Below, one piece after another: positions 28,194 through 36,357 of a stretch of DNA of 64,000 nucleotides. Numbering within the stretch: the first letter of the stretch is position 1; each line of letters opens with the position of its first letter. The stretch is taken from contig NZ_JAAMPJ010000002.1 in assembly GCF_011067745.1 (NCBI RefSeq), positions 620,001 to 684,000 on the forward strand, read 5' to 3'. The translations under genes and the position numbers were made by a program. This stretch comes from Lentzea alba. Lineage in GTDB: Bacteria; Actinomycetota; Actinomycetes; Mycobacteriales; Pseudonocardiaceae. The notes under the pieces are model-generated. The model saw nothing but the letters and a program-made list of their open reading frames with translations. It ran no database searches and had not been told where the DNA came from.

Positions 28194-28700
28194 GTGGAGT
28201 TCGACGTCCTGATCGAGATCCCCAAGGGCGTGCGCAACAAGTACGAGGTGGACCACAAGTCTGGTCGCATCCGCCTCGACCGCACGTTGTTCACGTCGAC
28301 GCAGTACCCGGCCGACTACGGGTTCATCGAGAACACCCTGGGTGAGGACGGCGACCCGCTGGACGCCCTCGTTCTCGTCCAGGAGCCGACGTTCCCCGGC
28401 TGCCTGATCGCGGCCCGTGCCATCGGCATGTTCCGCATGACCGACGAGAAGGGCGGCGACGACAAGGTTCTGTGCGTCCCGGCCTTCGACCCGCGCCACG
28501 AGCACCTGCGCGACATCCACCACCTGGCGGAGTTCGACCGCCTGGAGATCCAGCACTTCTTCGAGGTCTACAAGGACCTCGAGCCGGGCAAGAGCGTCGA
28601 GGGCGCGACCTGGGTGGGCCGCACCGAGGCCGAGGCCGAGATCGTCCGTTCCTACCAGCGTCTCAAGGACGCCGAGGCGAACGGCGAAACGCTGCACTGA
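28194..28700 (+). CDS. ppa: Inorganic pyrophosphatase, family I
   Basis: Ppa hydrolyses pyrophosphate and pulls biosynthetic reactions forward. The 168-residue protein begins [20 protein letters not shown] and has the metal-site signature [20 protein letters not shown] and the C-terminal [21 protein letters not shown]. The GTG at 28194 lies just after an AGGA and gives the usual family N-terminus; an in-frame start at 28146 would add 16 unrelated residues. It is divergent from dacB. Confidence 0.95.
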   Translation: MEFDVLIEIPKGVRNKYEVDHKSGRIRLDRTLFTSTQYPADYGFIENTLGEDGDPLDALVLVQEPTFPGCLIAARAIGMFRMTDEKGGDDKVLCVPAFDPRHEHLRDIHHLAEFDRLEIQHFFEVYKDLEPGKSVEGATWVGRTEAEAEIVRSYQRLKDAEANGETLH

Positions 28701-28705
28701 GCTTG

Positions 28706-28764
28706 AAAGCCATGGGGGGCACATTCATGGACCTGAGGTCCATGAATGTGCCCCCCATGGCTTT
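28706..28764. terminator. Perfect 27-bp-stem palindrome (dispersed element, copy B)
   Basis: Arms 28706-28732 and 28738-28764 are perfect complements around CTGAG. Compared with the copy at 23385-23443, one base pair near the outer end is G-C instead of A-T on both arms, and the last loop base differs; everything else is identical. It lies between the convergent ppa and exporter genes, five bases from the ppa stop. Confidence 0.92.
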
Positions 28765-28773
28765 GCCGGTGGG

Positions 28774-30414
28774 TCAGACCGCGAGCGACTCCGCGTCTGC
28801 CACGCGCTCCAGGCCCGACCTGGTGGAGAGCGGCTTCTCGCGCAGGAACCACACGAGGACGAACGCCGCCACCATCACGATCCCGCCGGTCATGAAGACC
28901 GTGTCGATCGCGCTGGAGAAGCCGTCCAGGAACGGACGCGCCAGCACCGGGTCGAGGTGGTTGAGGAACTCGGTGTTGTTGATGTCCACCCCGCTGCCGC
29001 CACCGGCCTGCAGCGACTTGGCGAACTCCGGGTTGTGGGCCAGCGCCGACTTGAACGCCTCGGTCTGCATGGCGGCCCGGAGGCCCTCGGCGATCTTGTC
29101 GCCGACCGTGCTGAACAGGATCGACAGGAACACCGCGGTACCGACCGTGCCACCGATCTGGCGGAAGAACGTCGCCGAAGCGGTCGCCACACCCATGTCA
29201 CGCGGCTCGGCGTCGTTCTGGATGGCCAGCAGCAGCGTCTGCATGCACTGGCCCAGACCGGCACCCATCACGAACATGTAGATCATGGTCAACCAGTTCG
29301 GCGTGTCCGTGCCGATGGTGCTGAACAGGAACAGCGCGATCGACATCAAGCCGGCGCCGATGATCGGGAAGATCTTGTAGCGCCCGGTGGCCGAGGTGAC
29401 CTTTCCGGAGATCGCGGTGGCGGAAATGATGCCCAGCGTCATCGGCAGCAGCATCAGACCGGCGACCGTCGGCGAGACGCCCTTCACGATCTGCAGGTAC
29501 AGCGGGATGGAGACCATGCCGCCGAACATGCCGATGCCGAGCACGAAGTTGGTCGCGTTGCCCAGCGCGAACGTGTGGTTGCGGAACATCCGCATCGGCA
29601 GCAGTGCCTCGTCGCCCATGCGGATCTCGGCCCACACGAACGCCACCAGGCCGAGCACACCGGTCACGTACATCGCGATCGAGGTGCCGGACGCCCAGCC
29701 CCATTCGCGGCCCTGCTCGGCCACGATCAGCAGCGGCACCAGGCCGACGGTCAGCGTCAGCGCGCCGAGGTAGTCGATGCGGTGGTCGACCCGCTGGTGC
29801 GGGATGTTCAGCACGCGGCCGACGACGAACAGCGCGAGCAGCGCGATCGGGACGTTCACCAGGAACACCCAGCGCCAGCCGGTGATGCCGGCGAACGAGT
29901 CGAGACCCGCGAACACACCGCCGATGACCGGCCCGAGCACGCTCGCCGAACCGAACACCGCCATGAAGTAAGCCGAGTACTTGCTGCGCTCACGCGGCGA
30001 GATGATGTCGGCCATGATCGCGAAGGCCAGCGACATCAGACCGCCGGCGCCGAGCCCCTGCACCGCGCGGAACGCGGCCAGCTCGTACATCGACGTCGCG
30101 ATGCCGGACAGCAGCGAGCCGACCAGGAACAGCGAGATCGCCGCGAGGTACATCGGCTTGCGCCCGTAGATGTCCGACAGCTTGCCGTACAACGGGGTCG
30201 TGATGGTCGCGGTGATCAGGTAGGCGGTGGTCGCCCACGCCTGCAGCGTCTGTCCGTGCAGCTGGTCCGCGATGGTCTTCATGGCGCTGGCGACGATCAT
30301 CTGGTCCAGCGCCGCGAGGAACATGCCCAGCAGCAGACCGGACAGCACCGTCATGATCTGGCGATGCGTCAGGGAGGCCCCTGGTGTGGGTGTCGCCTCG
30401 GTTGTGGATGACAT
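28774..30414 (-). CDS. DHA2-family (EmrB/QacA type) MFS drug exporter
   Basis: This 546-residue polytopic protein of the 14-span MFS group exports hydrophobic compounds by proton antiport. Family motifs are LDQMIVASAMKTIADQL in the first span, GKLSDIYGRKPMYL (motif A), RAVQGLGAGGLMSL and GSASVLGPVIGGVF (motif C). A large extracytoplasmic loop of about 60 residues precedes the last span. The ATG at 30414 lies two bases after the stop of the upstream marR-type gene, so the pair forms an operon under the dyad at 30945-30980. The substrate is unknown. Confidence 0.92.
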   Translation of the reverse strand: MSSTTEATPTPGASLTHRQIMTVLSGLLLGMFLAALDQMIVASAMKTIADQLHGQTLQAWATTAYLITATITTPLYGKLSDIYGRKPMYLAAISLFLVGSLLSGIATSMYELAAFRAVQGLGAGGLMSLAFAIMADIISPRERSKYSAYFMAVFGSASVLGPVIGGVFAGLDSFAGITGWRWVFLVNVPIALLALFVVGRVLNIPHQRVDHRIDYLGALTLTVGLVPLLIVAEQGREWGWASGTSIAMYVTGVLGLVAFVWAEIRMGDEALLPMRMFRNHTFALGNATNFVLGIGMFGGMVSIPLYLQIVKGVSPTVAGLMLLPMTLGIISATAISGKVTSATGRYKIFPIIGAGLMSIALFLFSTIGTDTPNWLTMIYMFVMGAGLGQCMQTLLLAIQNDAEPRDMGVATASATFFRQIGGTVGTAVFLSILFSTVGDKIAEGLRAAMQTEAFKSALAHNPEFAKSLQAGGGSGVDINNTEFLNHLDPVLARPFLDGFSSAIDTVFMTGGIVMVAAFVLVWFLREKPLSTRSGLERVADAESLAV

Positions 30415-30416
30415 CT

Positions 30417-30932
30417 CTACTTTTCCCCTCCCGCGCGGGTCCCCGTCCCGCGGTCGGTCATGTACGCCGGAACCGTGCGTTCGTAGTCCTGCACGAAGCG
30501 CTCGAACAGCTCCGCGAAATTCTTGAAGTCCTCGTCCGGCCACTCCGAGACCATCTCCTCGATGGCCTGGTTGCGCTGCCGGCGCCGATCCATGATCAGC
30601 TTGCGTCCCGCCTCGGTGACCGCCAGAACGCTGGCTCGACCGTCAGCCGGGTCCGCGTGCCTCTCCACGAGTCCGTCCTTCACCAGTCCGGCGACCTGCC
30701 GGCTGACCGTGGACGGGTCGGAGAGCACCGCCTCCGCGAGCGCGCTCGAACGGCACTCACCGAGACCGGAGAGCGTCGCGAGGAGCACGAAGGCGGACTT
30801 GTCCATGCCTTGCTTCGCCATCTGGTGCGCGACCTGGGCGTGCATCTTGTTCAGGCGCACCATCGCCATCCCGACCCGGTCCGCGAGCTCGTGCTCCGGA
30901 TCGTGTCCCGTGCACCTGCCCGGATCGACCAT
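30417..30932 (-). CDS. MarR-family transcriptional regulator
   Basis: The 171-residue protein has a MarR winged helix: ATLSGLGECRSSALAEAVLSDPSTVSRQVAGLVKDGLVERHADPADGRASVLAVTEAG includes the recognition helix (STVSRQVAGL) and the wing (DPADGRA). Such proteins form dimers that release DNA when a small ligand binds. The ATG at 30932 has GAGG six bases upstream. It leads the exporter gene in one operon and probably represses its own promoter at the dyad 13 bases upstream. Confidence 0.92.
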   Translation of the reverse strand: MVDPGRCTGHDPEHELADRVGMAMVRLNKMHAQVAHQMAKQGMDKSAFVLLATLSGLGECRSSALAEAVLSDPSTVSRQVAGLVKDGLVERHADPADGRASVLAVTEAGRKLIMDRRRQRNQAIEEMVSEWPDEDFKNFAELFERFVQDYERTVPAYMTDRGTGTRAGGEK

Positions 30933-30944
30933 CTGACACCTCGT

Positions 30945-30980
30945 TGCTTGTATCACCCAACTAGTTGCTCGGTACAAGCA
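30945..30980. promoter_or_regulatory. Nested dyad, probable MarR operator
   Basis: Outer arms TGCTTGTA (30945-30952) and TACAAGCA (30973-30980) and the inner palindrome CAACTAGTTG (30958-30967) share exactly the same centre between 30962 and 30963. The dyad begins 13 bases upstream of the marR-type start codon. Confidence 0.75.
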
Positions 30981-31057
30981 TCCATTCCGACACGACGTAA
31001 TGCAAGTGAGTTCCGAGTCTCACTCCAGAGTGGAGTGCTACGGGCACGCCGAGTGGC

Positions 31058-31098
31058 GGTTACCGACCGGTAGCAGTTCGGGTTACTCGTCGGTAGCA
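31058..31098. promoter_or_regulatory. Pair of direct 18-bp sites upstream of the thioesterase gene
   Basis: GGTTACCGACCGGTAGCA (31058-31075) and GGTTACTCGTCGGTAGCA (31081-31098) match at 14 of 18 positions, 23 bases apart. The first is partly palindromic (TACCG/CGGTA), as TetR-type operators are. The second ends eight bases before the ATG. Confidence 0.5.
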
Positions 31099-31106
31099 TC
31101 CGTCTC

Positions 31107-31559
31107 ATGAGCCAAGACGTGTCGAACCTCGCCGCCTCGATGAAGCAGGCCGTGCCGTACGTGAAGACCACGGGCATCGACTTCGAGGAGGCCTCCGCGA
31201 GCCGGGTCGTCGCCACGCTGCCGGACGACGAGACGCTGCACAACCACATCGGCGGGCCGCACGCCGCGATGATGTTCGGCCTCGGCGAGTCCGCGTCCGG
31301 CGCCGTCGTGATGGCCGCGTTCGCCGCGCACCTCGGCAAGGCCACGCCGCTCGCCGTCCGCGCGGAGATCGCGTACAAGAAGATCGCGATGGGCCCGCTG
31401 TCCGCGGAGGCCGTGCTGGGCCGTTCCGCGGACGAGGTGCTGGCCGAACTGGAGTCCGGCACGAGGCCCGAATTCCCGGTCACCATCACGATCACCGACG
31501 CCGCCGGCGTGACCACCGGCGAGATGACCGTGGTCTGGACCTTGAAGCCCGCACGCTGA
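31107..31559 (+). CDS. Hotdog-fold thioesterase-like protein (DUF4442)
   Basis: The 150-residue protein fits the DUF4442/PaaI-like hotdog group: GIDFEEASASRVVATLPDDETLHNHIGGPHAAMMFGLGESASG carries the NHIGGPHA motif where the active-site residues of related acyl-CoA thioesterases lie. It probably hydrolyses or binds an acyl-CoA. It is divergent from the marR-type gene; two operator-like direct repeats lie directly upstream. Confidence 0.8.
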   Translation: MSQDVSNLAASMKQAVPYVKTTGIDFEEASASRVVATLPDDETLHNHIGGPHAAMMFGLGESASGAVVMAAFAAHLGKATPLAVRAEIAYKKIAMGPLSAEAVLGRSADEVLAELESGTRPEFPVTITITDAAGVTTGEMTVVWTLKPAR

Positions 31560-31659
31560 ACTGCGCGTCTCCGTATTTCAGTTCGGACTACCTGTGAACC
31601 GATCCGAGCCAAATACGTAACCTTGGCCACACCGCCGCTGAGGTGCACCATTCCAGGTC

Positions 31660-32370
31660 ATGTCGGGGTGGAGAACTGTGAGCGGCCTTTTGCTGGTGGC
31701 GCTCACCACGGGTTGCACGGTGCAGACGCACCAGTCAACGCCTGTTGCCGTGGAGAAGCCGGCCGAGGACGTGCCGATCACGGCGTCTTCGACGACGCCG
31801 TCGGTCCCGCCGGCTCAGCTGGGCATCAGCGTGGCGTCGATCGTGGACGGCCGCGCCGTGATGCTGTCCGACGGCTCGAAAGCCGAGGTCGCGGGCCTCG
31901 CCCAGCCAGGTCCGTGCTGGGCGGAAGCGGCGGCCGGCTTCGCCAAGGCCATGCTGCTCAACCAGCAGGTGCGCTACGACCGGGCCACCGGCGCGCTCAG
32001 CCTCGCGGACGGCACGGACTACGCGTTGCTCGCCCTGGGCAACGGCGCCGGGCGCACCACGGGCACGCCGAGCGCGGCGCAGAAGGAAGCCGAAGGCGCC
32101 GCACAGCGGGTTCCGATGGGGCTGTGGGGTGCGCCGTGCGGTGGCAAGGACACCACCGAGACGCCCACCACTCCCCCGCCGCCACCTCCGCCTCCCGCTC
32201 CTGCCCCGAAGCCGACCACGACGACACCCAAGCCGAAGCCGACGTTCTTCGCGACGTGCGAGGACGCGTGGCGGGCCGGTGCGGCACCGATCTACTGGGG
32301 CCAGCCGGGCTACCGGGTCGAGCTGGACGCCAACCGCAACGGCGTCGCGTGCGAGCCTCCGCGGCGCTGA
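31660..32370 (+). CDS. Lipoprotein with C-terminal excalibur calcium-binding domain
   Basis: The 236-residue product has a lipoprotein signal ending in LTTGC. A middle domain (about 50-165) of thermonuclease-like character (SIVDGRAVMLSDGSKAEVAGLAQPG, then CWAEAAAGFAKAMLLNQQVRYDR) comes next, then a Pro/Lys/Thr linker. The C-terminal excalibur motif is FATCEDAWRAGAAP...LDANRNGVACE, whose DxNxNG loop binds calcium in the family. The SNase-like resemblance of the middle part is weak and I see no clear catalytic set. It acts at the cell surface; its function is unknown. Confidence 0.8.
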   Translation: MSGWRTVSGLLLVALTTGCTVQTHQSTPVAVEKPAEDVPITASSTTPSVPPAQLGISVASIVDGRAVMLSDGSKAEVAGLAQPGPCWAEAAAGFAKAMLLNQQVRYDRATGALSLADGTDYALLALGNGAGRTTGTPSAAQKEAEGAAQRVPMGLWGAPCGGKDTTETPTTPPPPPPPPAPAPKPTTTTPKPKPTFFATCEDAWRAGAAPIYWGQPGYRVELDANRNGVACEPPRR

Positions 32371-32388
32371 GCTCCTAGCCTCAGCGGC

Positions 32389-33351
32389 ATGAAGCTGGAC
32401 AGGAGTGCCGTCGACTACACCCCGGCCACCGTCGGGGACATCGCGAAGAGGGCGGAGGACCGCGGCTACGACGGGTTCTGGCTCGCCGAGACCAAGCACG
32501 ACCCGTTCCTCGCGCTCGCCGGTGCCGCCGCGGCGACCGAGCGGATCGAGCTCGGCACGGCGATCGCGGTGGCGTTCGCGCGCAACCCGATGACCATCGC
32601 GACCACGGCGAACGACCTGCAGCTGTTGTCCGCGGGCCGGTTCAACCTCGGGCTGGGCTCGCAGGTCGAGGCGCACATCACCAAGCGCTTCTCGATGCCG
32701 TGGAGCAAACCGGCCGCGCGCATGCGCGAGTTCGTCCTGGCGATCCGCGCGATCTGGCACGCGTGGGAGACGGGCGAGCGGCTGGCGTTCCGCGGCGAGT
32801 TCTACAAGCACACGCTGATGACGCCGTTCTTCGATCCCGGCCCGAACCCGCACGGCACCGCGCCGATCTACCTCGCGGGCGTCGGCGAGCTGATGACCGA
32901 GGTGGCGGGCGAGGTCGCGGACGGCTTCCTGTGCCACAACTTCACGACCGAGCGGTACCTGCGCGAGGTGACGCTGCCGGCGCTGGCCCGTGGCCGGGTG
33001 AAGGCGGGAAAGACGTTGGAGGGCTTCGAGATCAGCGGGCCCGTGTTCGCCGCCACGAACGACGAGGAGATCGCCGACGTCAAGCGGCAGATCGCGTTCT
33101 ACGGGTCGACGCCTGCCTACAAGGCGGTGCTGGACCTGCACGGCTGGGGTGCGCTGCACGAGGAGCTGCACCGGATGTCCCGGCGGCAGCAGTGGACGGA
33201 GATGAGCGAGCTGATCTCCGACGAGGTGCTGCACGAGTTCGCCGTCGTCGGCTCCCCGGAGACGGTCACGGCCGCGCTGCTGGACCGCTACGGCGACGTG
33301 GTCACCCGGCTCTCACCGTCGACGAACGTGCTTCACCGACCGGAGAAGTGA
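32389..33351 (+). CDS. LLM-class F420-dependent oxidoreductase
   Basis: The 320-residue TIM-barrel protein belongs to the luciferase-like group that uses F420 (or FMN). DRGYDGFWLAETKHDPFLALA is the N-terminal cofactor region, TERIELGTAIAVAFARNPMTIA and LSAGRFNLGLGSQVEAHI are the family core, and GTAPIYLAGVG follows. It matches the group with the shortened N-terminus (TIGR03617-like). No substrate can be named. The ATG at 32389 follows the lipoprotein gene by 18 bases. Confidence 0.85.
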   Translation: MKLDRSAVDYTPATVGDIAKRAEDRGYDGFWLAETKHDPFLALAGAAAATERIELGTAIAVAFARNPMTIATTANDLQLLSAGRFNLGLGSQVEAHITKRFSMPWSKPAARMREFVLAIRAIWHAWETGERLAFRGEFYKHTLMTPFFDPGPNPHGTAPIYLAGVGELMTEVAGEVADGFLCHNFTTERYLREVTLPALARGRVKAGKTLEGFEISGPVFAATNDEEIADVKRQIAFYGSTPAYKAVLDLHGWGALHEELHRMSRRQQWTEMSELISDEVLHEFAVVGSPETVTAALLDRYGDVVTRLSPSTNVLHRPEK

Positions 33352-33506
33352 CTGAGCCCCTGACGTGCCAGCTCGGCCTGGAAAGCGTCGAGCTCGGCAC
33401 GCACTCTGGCGACGCCCCTCTTGCGAATCCAGCGGCGTCTGCCCACGTTGGCGGCGGTCAGGGCGAACGGTAGAGCCAGCAGGGTCAGGAAGAGCATCGT
33501 GATCAT
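33333..33506 (-). CDS. Small membrane protein of 57 residues
   Basis: A short gene is visible on the minus strand. ATG at 33506 is preceded by GAGGAG about five bases upstream and encodes MITMLFLTLLALPFALTAAN, a single hydrophobic segment, followed by a basic stretch (GRRRWIRKRG) and an amphipathic tail ending HFSGR. It overlaps the end of the oxidoreductase gene by 19 bases on the opposite strand. The strong ribosome site and clean signal-anchor pattern support it; I recognise no family. Confidence 0.65.
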   Translation of the reverse strand: MITMLFLTLLALPFALTAANVGRRRWIRKRGVARVRAELDAFQAELARQGLSHFSGR

Positions 33507-33650
33507 CTTGTCTCCTCAAGGGTTGCGAACAAGCAACGACCAATCGAGACAGCGCTTACGGTACCGGCTCGAACGCCACCCAGGTGGAGCAAAGTCACCG
33601 ACAGCAACTCAGTTCTTGACTAATTTTGTTTTCGGTGTGACGCTGGGTCC

Positions 33651-34247
33651 ATGTTCGAAGTGGCGGTGATCGAAGACCCGTCCGCGGCCGAGGTGTCGCT
33701 GGACCCCGTGCGAGCGCGACTGCTCGCGGAACTGGCCGAGCCCGGATCGGCGACGATGCTCGCCGCGAAGGTCGGTCTGCCCAGGCAGAAGGTGAACTAC
33801 CACCTCCGCACCCTGGAGCAGCACGGCCTGGTGGAGCTCGTCGAGGAACGGCGCAAGGGCAACGTCAACGAACGCCTGCTGCAGGCGACGGCGGCGTCCT
33901 ACGTCATCTCCCCGACGGCGCTCGCGGCCGTGCAGCCCGACCCGGCCCGGTCACCCGACCGGTTGTCCGCCCGGTGGCTGCTGGCGGTCTCGGCGAGGCT
34001 GGTGCGCGACGTCGGCACGTTGATCACGGGCGCCACCAAGGCGAAGAAGCGGCTCGCGACCTTCGCGCTGGACGGCGAGATCCGCTTCGCCACCGCGGCG
34101 GACCGCGCCGCGTTCGCCGAGGAGCTCGCCTCGTGCGTGACGCAGCTCGTGTCCAAGTACCACGACGAACAGGCCGAAGGAGGGCGTCCGCACCGAGTCG
34201 TCGTCGCCCTGCACCCGAGCGTGACCGCCAAGGAGGAGGAGTCGTGA
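33651..34247 (+). CDS. ArsR-like winged-helix regulator
   Basis: The 198-residue protein has an N-terminal winged helix: DPVRARLLAELAEPGSATMLAAKVGLPRQKVNYHLRTLEQHGLVELVEERRKGNVNERLLQAT, with the recognition helix around PRQKVNYHLRTL. A C-terminal helical domain of about 100 residues follows. Upstream lies an AT-rich patch with a TTGACT at 33616-33621 that may be part of its promoter or operator. Its stop overlaps the SRPBCC gene start, a pairing known for regulators that act with an activator-of-Hsp90-like (AHSA1) partner protein. Confidence 0.85.
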   Translation: MFEVAVIEDPSAAEVSLDPVRARLLAELAEPGSATMLAAKVGLPRQKVNYHLRTLEQHGLVELVEERRKGNVNERLLQATAASYVISPTALAAVQPDPARSPDRLSARWLLAVSARLVRDVGTLITGATKAKKRLATFALDGEIRFATAADRAAFAEELASCVTQLVSKYHDEQAEGGRPHRVVVALHPSVTAKEEES

Positions 34248-34975
34248 CTCGCGAGTTCGAGATCAAGAAGGAAGTCGAGGTCGACGGGACCCCGGAGCAG
34301 ATCTGGGACGCCATCGCGACCGGACCGGGCATCGACTCGTGGTTCATGGGCCCGCACACCGTCGACGGACGCCTCGGCGGCCGCATGTCGCTCGACATGG
34401 GCTTCTTCCAGGAGGGCTCGACGATCACGACCTGGGAGCCGGGCAAGCACCTCGCCTACGAAAGTGACAAGGCCGAGGACGGCACGATCCACGCGATGGA
34501 GTACCTGATCGAGGCGCGGGAGGGCGGCTCGACCGTGCTCCGGTTCGTGCACAGCGGCATCCTCGGCGACGGCTGGAGCGACGAGTACCTCGACCAGACC
34601 TCGTACGGCTGGGACATGTACCTCGCCACACTGGGCCAGTACGTCAAGCACTTCAGCGGCCGCCGCGGCACGTACGTGTTCGCCCAGGCGCCCCAGGAGC
34701 AGCCCGACGACGCGTGGGCACGACTGCTCGCGGCACTCGGCGTGCCTGCCGACCCCGAGGTCGGCGACGAGGTCACGCTGGAGCCGTTCGGCATCACAGG
34801 GGTCGTCGACTTCGCCTACGACCTGCCAGGGGTGTTCCTCAGCGTGCGCGGCACCGATGGCCTGTACCGGTTCCACGGCACCCGCGCTGTCGGCCACCAC
34901 CTCTTCGGTGACGCGACGGGCCAGCAGGAGAAGTGGACGGAGTTCCTGGCGCAGGCGGTCGGGCGGAGCTCGTAA
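34244..34975 (+). CDS. SRPBCC (AHSA1-like) domain protein
   Basis: The 243-residue protein starts FEIKKEVEVDGTPEQIWDAIATGPGIDSWFMGP and continues with an AHSA1/SRPBCC fold, a hydrophobic-ligand-binding cavity (TTWEPGKHLAYES, STVLRFVHSGILG). The last 85 residues form a second small domain. The GTG at 34244 overlaps the regulator's stop (GTGA) and has AGGAGG upstream. Ligand and function are unknown; co-translation with the ArsR-like regulator suggests one response unit. Confidence 0.85.
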   Translation: MTREFEIKKEVEVDGTPEQIWDAIATGPGIDSWFMGPHTVDGRLGGRMSLDMGFFQEGSTITTWEPGKHLAYESDKAEDGTIHAMEYLIEAREGGSTVLRFVHSGILGDGWSDEYLDQTSYGWDMYLATLGQYVKHFSGRRGTYVFAQAPQEQPDDAWARLLAALGVPADPEVGDEVTLEPFGITGVVDFAYDLPGVFLSVRGTDGLYRFHGTRAVGHHLFGDATGQQEKWTEFLAQAVGRSS

Positions 34976-35001
34976 CACGCAGGGCACTCCATCGCTTACA
35001 A

Positions 35002-36357
35002 ATGAGATTTAGCTTCCGGGATGTGAAAACTCGGTCGCTCTTCTTGCAGCTCCTCGCCGCCGTGGTGGCCGGCGTGCTCGTCGGCCACTTCTTCCGGTCG
35101 TTCGGAGCGGACCTGAAGCCGATCGGGGACGGCTTCATCAAGCTGATCAAGATGGTGATCGCGCCACTGATCTTCTGCGTGGTGGCGACCGGCATCGCCA
35201 AGGTCGGCGACCTCCGCTCGGTCGGCCGGATCGGCGTGAAGGCCCTGATCTACTTCGAGGTGGTCTCGACGGCCGCGCTCGCGTTCGGACTGCTGGTCGG
35301 CAACGTCGTGCGGCCTGGTGCGGGCATGAACGTCGATCCGTCCACCCTGGACGCCTCCGCCGTCGAGGCGAAGACGCAGGGCGGTCACCTCCCCGGCGTC
35401 GTCCAGTTCCTGCTCGACCTCATCCCTTCGAGCATCGTGGACGCGTTGGCCCGCAACGCGCTGCTCCAGGTGCTGCTGTTCGCCGTGTTGTTCGGCTGTG
35501 CGCTGGCCCAGCTCGGCGAGCGCGCGACACCCGTGGTGGACCTTCTGGAGCGGGTCAACCTGGCGTTCTTCACGGTGCTGGGCTACGTGATGAAGCTGGC
35601 GCCGCTCGGGGCGTTCGGCGCGATGGCGTTCCTGGTCGGGCAGTACGGGCTGGGGTCGTTGCGCACGTACATGTGGCTGATCCTCGCCTCTTACGGCGCG
35701 GCTTTGCTGTTCTGCGCGCTGCTGGGTGTGATCGCGTGGGCGTTCGCTCGGGTCAACATCCTGCGGTTCCTGCGGTACGCCAAGGAGGAGTTCCTGCTGG
35801 CGCTCGGCACGGCGTCCTCGGAAGCCGTGCTGCCGCGGATGATGGCCAAGCTGCAGCGGGCCGGCTGCGCGCCCACGTCCGTCGGGCTGGTGCTGCCGAC
35901 CGGGTACTCGTTCAACCTGGACGGTGCGTCGATCTACCTCTCGCTGGCGACCGTGTTCCTGGCGCAGGCGTTGAACATCCCGCTCGACCTCGGCGACCAG
36001 CTGACGATCGTGCTGGTGCTCGTGCTGACCTCGAAGGGCATGGCGGGCGTGCCCGGCTCGGCGTTCCTGGCGCTGTCCGCCACGGTCGCCGCGGTCGGCT
36101 CGATCCCGGCCGCGGCGGTGGCGTTGCTGCTGGGTGCCGACCGGATCATGGACTCGATGCGCGTCTTCACGAACCTGCTGGGCAACTGCGTGGCGACGTT
36201 CGTCGTGTCGCGCTGGGAGGGCATGCTCGATGTCGACCAGATGCGGTCAACGCTCGGCGATCCACGCCGTGACCACGTCGTCGAGCAGCCCGAGGGTGAG
36301 CTTGCCGTGGCCGAGGACGACCTCGTGGAAGTCGCGGACGTCGAACGCCGGCCCTAG
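35002..36357 (+). CDS. Dicarboxylate/cation (DAACS, DctA-type) symporter
   Basis: The 451-residue membrane protein takes up C4-dicarboxylates or similar acids with sodium or protons. It has the family landmarks KMVIAPLIFCVVATGIAKVG, the serine-rich hairpin ALGTASSEAVLPRMM, the sodium-site stretch LPTGYSFNLDGASIYLSLATVFLAQA and the ending VFTNLLGNCVATFVVSRWEG. The ATG at 35002 gives a normal N-terminus (MRFSFRDVKTRSLFLQLL). The last 37 codons are antisense to the end of the convergent DUF885 gene and do not look like family sequence. Confidence 0.9.
   Translation: MRFSFRDVKTRSLFLQLLAAVVAGVLVGHFFRSFGADLKPIGDGFIKLIKMVIAPLIFCVVATGIAKVGDLRSVGRIGVKALIYFEVVSTAALAFGLLVGNVVRPGAGMNVDPSTLDASAVEAKTQGGHLPGVVQFLLDLIPSSIVDALARNALLQVLLFAVLFGCALAQLGERATPVVDLLERVNLAFFTVLGYVMKLAPLGAFGAMAFLVGQYGLGSLRTYMWLILASYGAALLFCALLGVIAWAFARVNILRFLRYAKEEFLLALGTASSEAVLPRMMAKLQRAGCAPTSVGLVLPTGYSFNLDGASIYLSLATVFLAQALNIPLDLGDQLTIVLVLVLTSKGMAGVPGSAFLALSATVAAVGSIPAAAVALLLGADRIMDSMRVFTNLLGNCVATFVVSRWEGMLDVDQMRSTLGDPRRDHVVEQPEGELAVAEDDLVEVADVERRP

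Noticed and set aside
34976..35001. Symporter start at 34933
   Set aside because: That would overlap the SRPBCC gene and add residues unlike the family; the ATG at 35002 gives the usual N-terminus.
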